42,940 nucleotides of DNA from Clostridia bacterium (GCA_017462965.1 JAFTQC010000064.1:1-42940), one strand, 5' to 3'; shown: positions 8,516 to 18,027, counted from the stretch's first letter. Program-made: numbers and translations. The notes: generated from the letters alone by a model not told the origin.

Positions 8516-9682
8516 ATGAAATTAGATGAGATGATTGTGAAAAGATATTTAGAAACGGAGGAGCATTTGGCGCCGTATGCGTGCAAAACTGTTGATGCTA
8601 TAAGGCTTGGAAAAGAAAAGGTCAGAAATGAGCGTGAATTTAATGTGCGTTCTGATTTTTCAAGGGATGTGGATAGAATTTTGCATTCGACTGCGTATAC
8701 TAGATATATCGATAAAACGCAGGTTTTTTCGCTTTTTAATAATGATTTGATTACACATCGTAGTTTGCATGTTCAGTTTGTTTCTAAGATTGCGAGGACG
8801 ATTGGGCGCGCACTTAATTTAAACGAAGATTTGATTGAGGCAATTTCGCTTGGTCATGACTTGGGACACGTTCCTTTTGGACATACTGGCGAGAGAAGTT
8901 TGAATCGAATTTGCCAAGAAAATAATTTGGGTTTATTTTTGCATAATGTGCAAAGCGTTAGGGTTCTAAGTGAAATTGAAAATAAAGGAAAAGGTTTAAA
9001 TATTACACTTCAAGTTTTAGATGGAATTTTATGTCATAATGGCGAAATGCTTACTCGTAAATATGAGCCGGATTATAATAAAACGGCAAAACAGTTTTTA
9101 AAGGAGTATGCTCGTGCTGGCAAAGAACCTGGTTTTGATAAAACGATTAGACCGATGACTTTGGAAGGTTGCGTTGTAAGAATTTCAGACGTAATTGCAT
9201 ATATTGGTAGAGATATTGAAGATGCAATTTTAGTTAATTTGATCACGCGCAAGGATATTCCAGAGGAGGTAACTAGCGTTCTTGGAAATAAAAATTCTAC
9301 TATTATTAATGCACTTGTTGAAGATTTGATTGTAAATAGCTACGACAAGCCATATTTAGAGTTTTCTAAAGAAGTGTTTATAGCACTTAAGAAACTTTTG
9401 GATTTTAATTACAAATACATATATTCAAGTCCTAAAAAAGAGGATAAAGAGGAGAAATTTGATGAATTATTCGCTGGTGTGTTTCGCGCGCTTAGAAAAG
9501 AAATTACTTCAAAAAACAGTGAAATCAGCACTATGTTCTTACGCGGAATGAATAAAGACTATACAAAATCGAATTCCTCTGATAAAATAATAGTCGACTT
9601 TATCGCGGGAATGACCGATAAATTCTTTATTGACCAGTACAAAAAAATGTACTTACCGAAAACATTTGATTTGACGGTTTAA
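8516..9682 (+). CDS. dGTPase-like HD-domain triphosphohydrolase
   Basis: 388 residues of the dNTP triphosphohydrolase (dGTPase-like) family, which cleaves dNTPs to nucleosides and tripolyphosphate. Metal-binding residues of the HD domain are visible: THRSLH, then LGHDLGHVPFGHTGE, and the downstream ISDVIAYIGRDIED aspartates. The N-terminal RSDFSRDVDRILHSTAYTRY region is typical, including the TQVF motif. ATG 8516 follows AAAGGA at nine bases; a longer frame begins inside ylmH at 8411. In many Firmicutes this gene precedes dnaG, but here an ABC-F gene follows. Confidence 0.9.
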   Translation: MKLDEMIVKRYLETEEHLAPYACKTVDAIRLGKEKVRNEREFNVRSDFSRDVDRILHSTAYTRYIDKTQVFSLFNNDLITHRSLHVQFVSKIARTIGRALNLNEDLIEAISLGHDLGHVPFGHTGERSLNRICQENNLGLFLHNVQSVRVLSEIENKGKGLNITLQVLDGILCHNGEMLTRKYEPDYNKTAKQFLKEYARAGKEPGFDKTIRPMTLEGCVVRISDVIAYIGRDIEDAILVNLITRKDIPEEVTSVLGNKNSTIINALVEDLIVNSYDKPYLEFSKEVFIALKKLLDFNYKYIYSSPKKEDKEEKFDELFAGVFRALRKEITSKNSEISTMFLRGMNKDYTKSNSSDKIIVDFIAGMTDKFFIDQYKKMYLPKTFDLTV

Positions 9683-9690
9683 GAAAAAAA

Positions 9691-9757
9691 GGACAAAGGG
9701 ACGGGGCTTTTGTCCCAAAATTATAAAAAAAAGGACAAATGCCCCGTCCCTTTGTCC
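9691..9757. repeat. Family A inverted repeat, bidirectional terminator
   Basis: GGACAAAGGGACGGGGC at 9691 and its complement ending at 9757 form a 25-base inverted repeat around a 17-base A-rich loop. Each arm is itself a small hairpin (GGACAAA...TTTGTCC). Confidence 0.8.
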
Positions 9758-9784
9758 ATAAATATTTAAAGGAGTTTTTGTAAA

Positions 9785-11371
9785 ATGATTAGTGCTAATG
9801 GAGTTACTTTACGATTTGGAAAAAGAACATTGTTTGAAAATGTTAATATAACTTTTGCACCTGGAAATTGCTACGGTTTGATTGGTGCGAATGGTGCTGG
9901 AAAGACTACGTTTCTTAAGATTTTGTCTGGCGAGATTGAACCTTCGCAAGGTGAAATTACGATGAATCCGAATGAGAGATTGTCGGTGCTTAAGCAAAAT
10001 CACCATGAATATGAAGAGTTTCAGGTGCTTGAAACTGTAATTATGGGTAATAGTGATTTGTATAGTATTATGAAAGAAAAGGACGCGCTTTATGCTAAGC
10101 CTGATTTTTCTGAAGAAGATGGTATTAAGGCTGGTGAGCTTGAAGCTAAGTTTGCTGAGATGGACGGATGGAATGCGGAGTCTGATGCAGCGATGCTTCT
10201 TACAGGTCTTGGTCTTGAAACTGAATTTCATGATAAATATATGAAGGATTTGACTGAGGCGCAAAAAGTTAAAGTGCTTCTTGCACAAGCGCTTTTCGGT
10301 AATCCTGATGTTCTTCTTCTTGACGAGCCTACAAACTATCTTGATCTTGAGGCGATTGAATGGTTACAAGAATTTCTTATAAACTTTGAAAATACTGTAA
10401 TTGTTGTATCGCACGATAGATATTTCTTAAATACAGTTTGTACACATATTGCGGATATTGATTTTGGAAAGATTCAAGTATACACGGGTAACTATGATTT
10501 CTGGTATGAATCAAGCCAACTTGCGCTTAAGCAAATGAAGGATTCTAATAAGAAGAAAGAAGAGAAAATCAAGGAGCTTCAAGAGTTCATCCGAAGATTT
10601 AGTGCAAATGCATCAAAATCTAAACAAGCTACATCACGTAAGAAATTGCTTGAAAAGATTGAACTTGATGAGATTAAGCCATCAAATAGAAAATATCCTT
10701 ACATACATTTTGAAATGGATAGGGAACCAGGAAAAGAAATTTTGTTCGTTGAAAATATTTCGAAGGAAGTTGAAGGAAACAAGCTTTTGAATAATATTTC
10801 AATTAACGTTCAAAAAGAAGATAAAATTGCATTTGTTGGTCCAATGGGACTTGCAAAGACTGAATTGTTCGAGATTTTAACAGACAATTCAATCCAAGAT
10901 AGTGGGGAATATAAATTTGGTATAACTACTTCTGTTGCATATTTCCCAAAGGATAACACAGCTGAGTTCCAAAAGGATTTGACAATTACAGAATGGTTAA
11001 TGCAGTATTCGAAAGTTAAAGAAGAAACTTTTGTTAGAAGTTTTCTTGGAAGAATGCTATTTTCAGGTGAGGAAGCTTTGAAGAAAGTTAATGTACTTTC
11101 AGGTGGTGAGCGTGTTCGTTGTATGTTTGCGAAGATGATGCTTTCTGGCGCTAACATTTTAATATTTGATGAGCCAACGAACCACTTAGATCTTGAGTCA
11201 ATCACTGCACTTAACAATGGTCTAATGAATTACAAAGGTGTAATTTTGTTTACATCGCACGACCACCAATTCGTGCAAACAATTGCAAATAGAATTATTG
11301 AGATTACGCCTCATGGCATAATCGACAAGCGCATGACATACGATGAATACTTAGAAAGTAAGCATCAATAA
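9785..11371 (+). CDS. ABC-F family ATPase (YbiT/YkpA-type)
   Basis: 528 residues with two ABC ATPase domains joined by a charged helical linker (about 240-300, KKKEEKIKELQEF), and no membrane segments: the ABC-F architecture. Such proteins act on ribosomes during translation. Domain 1 has Walker A GANGAGKTT and Walker B LLLDEPTNYLD, but the signature is LTEAQ instead of LSGGQ. Domain 2 has a degenerate Walker A, GPMGLAKT, with a normal signature LSGGE and Walker B ILIFDEPTNHLD. These deviations and the C-terminal MTYDEYL point to the YbiT/YkpA branch. AAAGGAG lies nine bases before ATG 9785. A single-gene unit bounded by family A terminators. Confidence 0.9.
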   Translation: MISANGVTLRFGKRTLFENVNITFAPGNCYGLIGANGAGKTTFLKILSGEIEPSQGEITMNPNERLSVLKQNHHEYEEFQVLETVIMGNSDLYSIMKEKDALYAKPDFSEEDGIKAGELEAKFAEMDGWNAESDAAMLLTGLGLETEFHDKYMKDLTEAQKVKVLLAQALFGNPDVLLLDEPTNYLDLEAIEWLQEFLINFENTVIVVSHDRYFLNTVCTHIADIDFGKIQVYTGNYDFWYESSQLALKQMKDSNKKKEEKIKELQEFIRRFSANASKSKQATSRKKLLEKIELDEIKPSNRKYPYIHFEMDREPGKEILFVENISKEVEGNKLLNNISINVQKEDKIAFVGPMGLAKTELFEILTDNSIQDSGEYKFGITTSVAYFPKDNTAEFQKDLTITEWLMQYSKVKEETFVRSFLGRMLFSGEEALKKVNVLSGGERVRCMFAKMMLSGANILIFDEPTNHLDLESITALNNGLMNYKGVILFTSHDHQFVQTIANRIIEITPHGIIDKRMTYDEYLESKHQ

Positions 11372-11375
11372 AAAA

Positions 11376-11410
11376 TGGACACGGGGACGGTTCTTTTGTC
11401 CAATTTCCAA
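11376..11410 (+). terminator. Family A terminator
   Basis: TGGACA (11376-11381) pairs with TGTCCA (11397-11402) around a loop containing GGGGACGG; the T tract is short and interrupted. Confidence 0.6.
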
Positions 11411-11432
11411 AAAAGAGAGGATAATATAATAG

Positions 11433-12221
11433 ATGGTTATCAATATTGATGGGGCAAGTGTTAATTATGAAGTGTATGGGCAAGATGGAGGTATTCCAGT
11501 TTTGATTTTACATGGATGGGGTACATCTATTGAGGCGATGACTTCGATTTGGAGATTTTTGGAGTCGAAGGGAAAATATAAAGTTTATGTGATTGATTTT
11601 CCTGGAGAGTCGAATAAAAGCTCGATTCCGCCAGTTGCCTGGGGTGTGCCTGAGTATGGTGAGATGGTGAAGAAGTTTATTGATGAAGTGAAAATTGTGA
11701 AGCCAAACGTTATTGCACATTCGTTTGGTGGAAGGGTTACAATTTATCTTGCTTCTAAGTATCAAGATTTGTTTGATAAGATTATTCTTACTGATGCGGC
11801 TGGTGTAAAGCCGAAAATGACTTTTAGAAAGTTTAGAAGGAAGATTGCTTTTAAGTGCGGAAAACTTGCACTTAAAATTTTTACAAGTAAGAAAAATTTC
11901 GAAAAGAAGATGCAAGAGTTTAGAGATAAGTATAGTTCACCGGATTATAAAGCTCTTAAATCGGATGTCATGAGGGAAACTTTTAAGAAGGTTATTTCTC
12001 TTGATTTGACGCCGAATTTGAAGGATATTACTCGTCCGACACTTTTGATTTGGGGCGAGAATGATATTGATACGCCGGTTTATATGGCGGAAACAATGAA
12101 GAAATATATTAAAGATTCAGGACTTGTTGTACTAAAAGATGCGAAACATTTCTCGTACGTTGATAAAGTTTTTGAATATAATATGATAGTAGATAATTTT
12201 TTGGGTAGTGAAGATAAATAG
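11433..12221 (+). CDS. Alpha/beta hydrolase
   Basis: 262 residues of the alpha/beta-hydrolase fold. The oxyanion region LHGWG, nucleophile elbow AHSFGG (catalytic Ser), acid in WGENDIDTP (Asp) and the final His in DAKHFSY are all present in order, so it is probably active. A basic helical cap (about 125-185, rich in Lys/Arg/Phe) suggests membrane proximity. The substrate is not predictable. AGAGAGG precedes ATG 11433 at a long 12-base distance. It lies 36 bases before the MurF-like gene, which is followed by ddl, so a link to cell-wall precursor metabolism is inferred from operon position only. Confidence 0.85.
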   Translation: MVINIDGASVNYEVYGQDGGIPVLILHGWGTSIEAMTSIWRFLESKGKYKVYVIDFPGESNKSSIPPVAWGVPEYGEMVKKFIDEVKIVKPNVIAHSFGGRVTIYLASKYQDLFDKIILTDAAGVKPKMTFRKFRRKIAFKCGKLALKIFTSKKNFEKKMQEFRDKYSSPDYKALKSDVMRETFKKVISLDLTPNLKDITRPTLLIWGENDIDTPVYMAETMKKYIKDSGLVVLKDAKHFSYVDKVFEYNMIVDNFLGSEDK

Positions 12222-12257
12222 TTGTGATAATATGAAGCAGGAGGCGTGATTGTACAT

Positions 12258-12482
12258 ATGTTGAAGTTTGTTATAACGGTTTTTAGCATGGTTTTGGAGT
12301 ATTTGCCTTGGATAATTTATATGCTTTGTACTCCGCGTATAATTCATTTTTTCCAAATGGAGGGATACAAAACTGCGGATTATACTAGATGGCTTGGGAG
12401 AAATTTGAAAACTGCGTTTGGCCCTGGAATTAAGCAGCTTCTTGCGGTGCGGAGCGACGGGCTTGATGTGTATTTTGATTAA
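12258..12482 (+). CDS. N-terminal membrane part of the MurF-like ligase (frame 0 before +1 shift)
   Basis: 74 codons from ATG 12258 (AGGAGG 13 bases upstream; GTG 12246 is an alternative) to TAA 12480-12482. Residues 1-64 form a membrane segment (VITVFSMVLEYLPWIIYML) followed by FFQMEGYKTADYTRWLGRNLK, a pattern I associate with membrane-anchored Mur ligases of Clostridia. The ten residues after the CGG codon at 12450 look unrelated. Reading GGA at 12451 instead continues as VGATGLMCILINGFVG, a hydrophobic helix that runs on into the ligase. I therefore read this as the first 64 residues of one 573-residue protein made by a +1 shift, not as a separate gene. Confidence 0.7.
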   Translation: MLKFVITVFSMVLEYLPWIIYMLCTPRIIHFFQMEGYKTADYTRWLGRNLKTAFGPGIKQLLAVRSDGLDVYFD

Positions 12483-13980
12483 TGGGTTTGTTGGAACAAA
12501 GCTTCTTCTTTCGAATCCTCAAATTGAAATCCTAACTGTAGTTGAAATGCTTGCAGTTTTTGCGGTTTATACGATTGTGAATTTCGCGCAAATTAGGAAG
12601 GACATTAATGATAGAAAAAATGCTAAGAAAAAATTGGTGTATACAGCAAGAGTTAAAAGACTTATAGCATGGAATTTTGTTCTTTTCATACTTCTTTATG
12701 CAAGTTTTATTGCTCCTAGTTTGTATAATTACGAAGGCGTAACGAATTTAGCGCTTTTGAATGTTCTTACGAATATGAATGCCATCATGGCGCATGTTTA
12801 TTATTCAATTTTTATTGCTTTAATTCCGTTCAACGTGTTGCTTGCGAATTATCTTGCATGGCCTACCGAGATGGGAATTAACGACAGATTCATTAAACAA
12901 GCAAAACGTAAGCTTAAGAAAAAAGATTATAAGAATTTGATTAGAATTGGTATCACAGGAAGCTACGGAAAAACAAGTACGAAGTTTATTTTGAAAACAA
13001 TTTTGAGCGAAAAATATAATGTGCTTGCAACTCCTGAAAGTTACAATACAACGATGGGAAATGTTAGAGTTATCAGGGAACAACTTAAGCCTGAGCATGA
13101 AGTTTTCATTTCAGAAATGGGTGCAAGATATAGAAGAGACATTGCAGAAATTTGTGATTTTGTAAGACCACAGTATTCAATGATTACATCAATTGGACCT
13201 CAACATTTAGAGACATTTAAATCGATTGATAATATAATAAAAACGAAAGCTGACATTATTAATACGATGGAAGCTGATGGAGTGGTATTTTTACCAAAGG
13301 ACAACGAACATTGCAAAAAACTTTATAATAAAGAAACTCGCGAAAAGTATTCGTATTCTTTGAAAAGCAAGGATGCGGATGTGTATGCGGAAAATATTGT
13401 ACTTGATGAGAATGGAAGCAATTTTGTTGCAGTTACTAGTATCGGCAAAATTAATTGTTCAACTAAACTTTTAGGTGAGCATAACATCGAAAATATTTTG
13501 GGATGCATCGCAATTGCTGTTAAATTAGAACTTTCAGCGGAACAAATTGAAGCTGGTGTTAAGAAAATTGAACCGGTTCCACATAGATTACAAATTTTAA
13601 ATAATAATAATGGAACAATTGTAATTGATGATGCCTTCAACTCAAATCCAGTTGGTGCTAAGATGGCGATTGATGTTCTTGGAAAATTCAAAGGCAGAAA
13701 AATCGTTATCACACCTGGTATGGTTGAACTTGGCAAAGAAGAAAAAAATGAAAATAGAAAGTTTGGAAAGCACATGGCTTCTGTTGTCGACATTGCGATT
13801 TTGGTTGGACAAAAACGAAGCGAGCCTATTGTTGAAGGATTGAAACAAGGTAAGTTTGATGAAATGAATATTTTTGTTGTACAAGATTTGAAATCTGCTA
13901 CAGCGAAGCTTGCTGAAATCTCAAGAGTAGGCGATGTAATATTATTTGAAAATGATTTGCCTGATAGTTATAATGAGTAG
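12418..13980 (+). CDS. murF: UDP-MurNAc-peptide ligase, MurF-like, with membrane N-terminus
   Basis: Main part of the ligase that would add D-Ala-D-Ala to UDP-MurNAc-tripeptide using ATP. Mur ligase motifs: P-loop GITGSYGKTSTK, central domain SEMGARYRRDIAEI and SIGPQHLETF, C-terminal domain PHRLQ and DDAFNSNP. The order fits MurF. Before the P-loop there are about four membrane segments, unusual for classical soluble MurF but seen in a Clostridia-type branch. The frame is open from 12409; the first possible starts are TTG 12418 or ATG 12466, both without a good ribosome site, which supports entry by +1 shift from the upstream frame. It ends 13 bases before ddl, the source of its substrate. 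Confidence 0.85.
   Translation: MALELSSFLRCGATGLMCILINGFVGTKLLLSNPQIEILTVVEMLAVFAVYTIVNFAQIRKDINDRKNAKKKLVYTARVKRLIAWNFVLFILLYASFIAPSLYNYEGVTNLALLNVLTNMNAIMAHVYYSIFIALIPFNVLLANYLAWPTEMGINDRFIKQAKRKLKKKDYKNLIRIGITGSYGKTSTKFILKTILSEKYNVLATPESYNTTMGNVRVIREQLKPEHEVFISEMGARYRRDIAEICDFVRPQYSMITSIGPQHLETFKSIDNIIKTKADIINTMEADGVVFLPKDNEHCKKLYNKETREKYSYSLKSKDADVYAENIVLDENGSNFVAVTSIGKINCSTKLLGEHNIENILGCIAIAVKLELSAEQIEAGVKKIEPVPHRLQILNNNNGTIVIDDAFNSNPVGAKMAIDVLGKFKGRKIVITPGMVELGKEEKNENRKFGKHMASVVDIAILVGQKRSEPIVEGLKQGKFDEMNIFVVQDLKSATAKLAEISRVGDVILFENDLPDSYNE
12447..12453 (+). other. Predicted +1 frameshift site at CGG (site 1)
   Basis: Frame 0 reads GTG CGG AGC; the restored frame reads GTG (C) GGA GCG. 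The shift must lie between TGA 12406-12408 of the new frame and TAA 12480 of the old. This is the only in-frame CGG in the gene. Confidence 0.65.
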
Positions 13981-13993
13981 AGAGGAGAGTTGA

Positions 13994-15199
13994 GTGTTGA
14001 TGAAAAAAGTTGGTGTTATTTTTGGTGGTGTTACTTGTGAACACGAGGTTTCAATAGTTACTGGTTTACAACTTATTGAAAATATTGATAAAAAGAAATA
14101 TGAAATTGTTCCTATTTATATTCATTCAGATGGTGAATGGTATGTTGGAGATAAACTTTTGAATTCAATGATATATAAGGATTTCGATAGTTACAAAGGT
14201 GGAATCGATAAAGGATATATTCCTCCTACAAAACCTGGAATTGTTATTCCTGCAAGAGGTTTGCTTGCGAAAGAAACTTTTATAAAGCTTGATGTGGTTA
14301 TTCCTGCGATGCATGGTATGAATGGAGAAGACGGGTCGCTTCAAGGTTTGTTGGAACTTGCTAATATTCCATACACATCATCTGGAGTGTTGGGTGCTAG
14401 TATTGGAATGGATAAAATTTTAATGAAGAAAGTTTTCGAAGCTAATCTTATTCCAGTACTTCCTTATACATATTTTTTGCGTGATGAATGGGAAGCTTCG
14501 CGCGATGTTGTAATAGCTCAAATTGAAGCAGTTTTAAAATATCCTATGTTTGTAAAACCTGCAAACCTAGGATCTAGTATCGGAATTTCTAAGGCAATTG
14601 ACAAAGAGACTTTGATTGCGGCTATTGAAGTTGCAGTTTGTTACGACGAAAGAATTATAGTTGAAAACGGTGTTGAACAAATTTCAGAAGTGAACTGTTC
14701 AGCAATTGGACGTGGAAGCAAGGTTTCAGTTTCTGTATGCGAGCAACCAGTATCATGGAAAGAGTTTTTGACATTTGATGAAAAATATTTAAGAGGAACA
14801 AAAGGTCCTGCCGTTAAAACTGGTGGTGCAAAGTCTGCCGGAATGGCAACGATGTCACGTAAAGTTCCAGCAGAAATTACGCCGGAACAAACAGCTGAAG
14901 TAAAAGAGCTTACAGCAAAAGCGTTCAAAGCACTAAACTCAAAAGGCGTTGTTCGTATCGATTTTATTATCGACAATGCAGATGGAAAAGTATATGTAAA
15001 TGAAATAAATACAATTCCGGGTTCATTCGCGTTTTATCTTTGGGATTTTGAAGGAATCAAATATCCTCAATTGATAGATAAAATAATTGAACTTGCAGAA
15101 GAAGAACATGCAGAGAAAAATAAAAATAATTATACATATAAATCAGATATAATAAGTCATGCATCAGGTGCATTAAAAACAGGCGGTGCAAAAAACTAG
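13994..15199 (+). CDS. ddl: D-alanine--D-alanine ligase
   Basis: 401 residues of the ATP-grasp Ddl family, making D-Ala-D-Ala for the MurF-like enzyme upstream. Visible motifs are CEHEVS (N-terminal Glu), MHGMNGEDGSLQG, the ATP-grasp KPANLGSSIGISK and metal ligands in NEINTIPGS. The pocket segment reads TFDEKY, keeping the Tyr that corresponds to Tyr216 of E. coli DdlB; this argues for D-Ala rather than D-lactate as second substrate. A 25-residue C-terminal tail (ENKNN...GGAKN) is extra. GTG 13994 has AGGAG at six bases; ATG 14000 is the alternative and sits 12 bases away. Confidence 0.92.
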   Translation: MLMKKVGVIFGGVTCEHEVSIVTGLQLIENIDKKKYEIVPIYIHSDGEWYVGDKLLNSMIYKDFDSYKGGIDKGYIPPTKPGIVIPARGLLAKETFIKLDVVIPAMHGMNGEDGSLQGLLELANIPYTSSGVLGASIGMDKILMKKVFEANLIPVLPYTYFLRDEWEASRDVVIAQIEAVLKYPMFVKPANLGSSIGISKAIDKETLIAAIEVAVCYDERIIVENGVEQISEVNCSAIGRGSKVSVSVCEQPVSWKEFLTFDEKYLRGTKGPAVKTGGAKSAGMATMSRKVPAEITPEQTAEVKELTAKAFKALNSKGVVRIDFIIDNADGKVYVNEINTIPGSFAFYLWDFEGIKYPQLIDKIIELAEEEHAEKNKNNYTYKSDIISHASGALKTGGAKN

Positions 15200-15225
15200 A
15201 GAGCGAGCAGCTCTCTTTTTTTTTT
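15199..15225 (+). terminator. Intrinsic terminator of the hydrolase-murF-ddl unit
   Basis: GAGAGC (15199-15204), five-base loop, GCTCTC (15210-15215), then ten T. The stem overlaps the last base of the ddl stop codon. Confidence 0.9.
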
Positions 15226-15246
15226 CGCAGGCAAGCCGCAAAATGC

Positions 15247-15304
15247 ATCAAGAGGGACGCCCCTTTTTGAGAAAATTTTCTCAAAAAGGGGCGTCCCCCT
15301 TGAT
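15247..15304. repeat. Family B perfect palindrome
   Basis: A 58-base near-perfect palindrome, ATCAAGAGGGACG...CGTCCCCCTTGAT, centred on GAAAATTTTC. Outer sequences (TTTTTCGCAGGCAA near 15222 and TTGTCTGCGAAAAA near 15344) are also complementary, so the whole 15220-15358 gap may be one nested element. Confidence 0.8.
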
Positions 15305-15361
15305 AACAGCCTGATAATTTGTTGCAAAATTTTCTGCTCTGTTTGTCTGCGAAAAAAGTGC

Positions 15362-15390
15362 TTGTCCTGTGGAATGCAATCCTATATAAT
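15362..15390 (+). promoter_or_regulatory. Promoter of the SLH gene
   Basis: TTGTCC (15362-15367), 17-base spacer, TATAAT (15385-15390); 34 bases before ATG 15425. Confidence 0.7.
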
Positions 15391-15424
15391 TATTCTAGAT
15401 AATAGTGTCGAGGGGGCTTTACGA

Positions 15425-18010
15425 ATGAAAAAATTAAAAGTGTGTATGCTAATGATTTGTCTGATTATGTGTTTTTCGTCGATTACACTTGCTGCAAATT
15501 TTTATGACGTAAAAGGAACGGTTTATGAAGGTGTGGTTAATAGAATTGCAAGATTGGGAATTATAAATGGAATTTCTGAAACTGCTTTTGCGCCTAATAA
15601 GGGAATCACGAGAGCAGAGCTTGCAAAGATGATCGTTTTTACGAAAGGTTTGCAGACGTATGCCGATACATCTAAATTGAATTCACCTTTTAAAGATGCG
15701 AAAGGACATTGGGCTGAAAATTATATAGCTGTTGCTGCTGAGATTGGTCTTTTGAAAGGATATGACGATGGAACTTTTAGACCTGATCAAGAAGTTTCGT
15801 ATGCGGAAGTAATAGCTATAATTTTGAGAGTTTTGGGATATGTGAATATAGACGAAACTCAGGGAAATACATGGTACTTTGGATATACAAAGAGAATGTA
15901 TGAGATTGAGCTTGATAAAGGTGTTCCGGCTTTTAAAAATATTGAAGCACCAGCTAAAAGAGGAGATGTCGCAATTTTTTGGTGGAACATGTTAGTTTCA
16001 GAAAGATGGGCTGTAACTGCTGAATCTGATGGAAGTGGTCTTTTCTATACGTATTCTCCAAAGACGCAATTGCAAGTGCTGTTCCCTAAATTCTCTCAAG
16101 TTAAGGGACGTCTTAATTCTATAGCAAATGGTTCGTCAGGCGATTTTATAGAGGTTACAATAGGTGGAAGAGCTTTTGATACTGATTCTGTGGTTCCAAT
16201 ATATGCTTTGGGCGGAAATGCTACAGGTGTATATGATACAGAGGAAAAGATTTTGTATGGATTTTCTGTTGATGAAGAGTTAGATGAGTATGAAATTATT
16301 GCTGGACCAATATTCTATTTAGAAGAAGAAGGATACAATTTGAAAAAAGCAGAAAGCGATGCGACTTATGGATCAAAAGGTGAAGCAAATTATGCATACT
16401 TGATTGTTTCAAAAGTAGATGGAACAATTTTGAGAGTTGTATATTTGGATGCATCAAATTCGTACTATGTTGATTCAATAAACATAAAAAATCAGGAAGA
16501 CAAAGATGAGGACAACAACAGCGATAGCGATGATGAGGATGAGGAAGAAGAAATAAAAATTCAAGACATTTTTATAAACGATGAAGAAGAGGCGCTTACA
16601 ACTTCAGAGGCGGTTATAATAAAGAATGGTAAGAAAGTAAAATGGGAAGATTTAGAAGAAAAGGTTGTACTAACAGAGCTTATTCCTCAAAGTTTGTATA
16701 CTTATGAAGATAGCGTGATTGAAGGTGACATCACAAATTACAGTGATTTAGATAACTTGTACATAGATGATGATAAATATATAGTTTCAGAAAATTGTGT
16801 TTATACAATTTATGGAGAGGATGTAGACGAAGAGGAAGAAAATGAAATTGTATTTCATGATTATCATAAAGAAATGAAAAAGGCAAAATTTGAAGAGCTT
16901 ATGGTAAGAAATATAAAGTTTTATATGAATGCTGCTGAAGAAATTTCAATGATTGAGTTTGGGAAATATATGCCAAGTAATATTATTGAAAAATATGACA
17001 ATGAAGATATGAGATTCCTTTATATTACTGGATTATCTTATACTTCGGGCGAAGATACAATGGTACTTACAGGAAAAAGATTAAATGGAAAAACATTAAA
17101 ATTGTATGCAAATGTGTCTGATGATTATCAAATTGGCGATTTAATTAATGTATCTGAAGTTGAAGGAAAAACAGCTAAGAACATGGATTATATTGATACA
17201 GATATTATTTACGATGAAAATGACGTTATGATAATTTACGATTGCGATGAGGAATTTTATAACAACGCTTTCGGCGAATATATGATTGTTGAGGATACAT
17301 TATTCTTCAATGTAAATAAAGTGTACAAAGATAATTCGAACGAAAAACTTGAAGATTGTCAAATTAATCAAATATCTGATTTGAAGGCACTTGGAGATTT
17401 ATCAAAATATAAAATTGTTTTGTTCTGTAACACAGATATGGAAATCGATATTGTGTTTGCGGAGAGGGAATTAAACAAAACTACTTATCCGGTAGGTAGA
17501 GTTATTGAAATTACAAAAATTAAGACAGATGATGATAGCACACCAGTTTATAAAGATCACATTCCTAGTGTAAATGTAAAGCTTGCAACGATTGGTGGTC
17601 GTACAAATACATATACAATGCTTAGTGGGGAATGTCTTGAAGGTGAACTTGTTACATATGAGCTTAAAGACGAATCTTTAACAATAAAAGAAAGATTTAA
17701 AACAGTATTTTTAGGTTATGAAAAAGATTTAATTGTTAAGTCATTTGATGAGGAAACACGAATCGCTACATTAGCAAATGCTTCTGAAGATTTGGATTTA
17801 ACAGAGTATACATATGATTTCAACGGAAAAGAAATTGATTTAGTCGAATATAAGTATTTGGTGACAACGGTTAGAACTGATGAAGAGACTGGTGAGTGGA
17901 AATTCATAAACGGAGTTTTCTATCAGAAAGAAAATCTTAAGTTACAACCAGGTGACAGAATCGCATTTGGCGAATTAAACGGAATAGCGGTAGTATATCG
18001 CGGATATTAA
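15425..18010 (+). CDS. S-layer homology (SLH) domain cell-surface protein
   Basis: 861 residues with a signal peptide (KVCMLMICLIMCFSSITLAA). SLH domain 1 (about 25-75, ITRAELAKMIVF), SLH domain 2 (about 80-140, FKDAKGHWAENYI and GYDDGTFRPDQEVS) and a weaker third (about 150-195) should anchor it to cell-wall polymer. A very acidic linker follows at about 355-385 (runs of Asp/Glu), then about 470 residues of beta-rich sequence I cannot assign. The first SLH domain lacks the usual D..HWA start but keeps the TRAE core. Start: GAGGGGG eight bases before ATG 15425. Single gene between a strong promoter and a family A terminator. Confidence 0.88.
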   Translation: MKKLKVCMLMICLIMCFSSITLAANFYDVKGTVYEGVVNRIARLGIINGISETAFAPNKGITRAELAKMIVFTKGLQTYADTSKLNSPFKDAKGHWAENYIAVAAEIGLLKGYDDGTFRPDQEVSYAEVIAIILRVLGYVNIDETQGNTWYFGYTKRMYEIELDKGVPAFKNIEAPAKRGDVAIFWWNMLVSERWAVTAESDGSGLFYTYSPKTQLQVLFPKFSQVKGRLNSIANGSSGDFIEVTIGGRAFDTDSVVPIYALGGNATGVYDTEEKILYGFSVDEELDEYEIIAGPIFYLEEEGYNLKKAESDATYGSKGEANYAYLIVSKVDGTILRVVYLDASNSYYVDSINIKNQEDKDEDNNSDSDDEDEEEEIKIQDIFINDEEEALTTSEAVIIKNGKKVKWEDLEEKVVLTELIPQSLYTYEDSVIEGDITNYSDLDNLYIDDDKYIVSENCVYTIYGEDVDEEEENEIVFHDYHKEMKKAKFEELMVRNIKFYMNAAEEISMIEFGKYMPSNIIEKYDNEDMRFLYITGLSYTSGEDTMVLTGKRLNGKTLKLYANVSDDYQIGDLINVSEVEGKTAKNMDYIDTDIIYDENDVMIIYDCDEEFYNNAFGEYMIVEDTLFFNVNKVYKDNSNEKLEDCQINQISDLKALGDLSKYKIVLFCNTDMEIDIVFAERELNKTTYPVGRVIEITKIKTDDDSTPVYKDHIPSVNVKLATIGGRTNTYTMLSGECLEGELVTYELKDESLTIKERFKTVFLGYEKDLIVKSFDEETRIATLANASEDLDLTEYTYDFNGKEIDLVEYKYLVTTVRTDEETGEWKFINGVFYQKENLKLQPGDRIAFGELNGIAVVYRGY

Positions 18011-18027
18011 TAAGAAAAAAGTTTTTT

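Noticed and set aside
13994-15199. Ddl as a D-Ala-D-Lac (vancomycin-resistance type) ligase
   Set aside because: The pocket reads TFDEKY. The residue matching Tyr216 of E. coli DdlB is still Tyr; the Phe lies four residues earlier, so the lactate-type change is absent.
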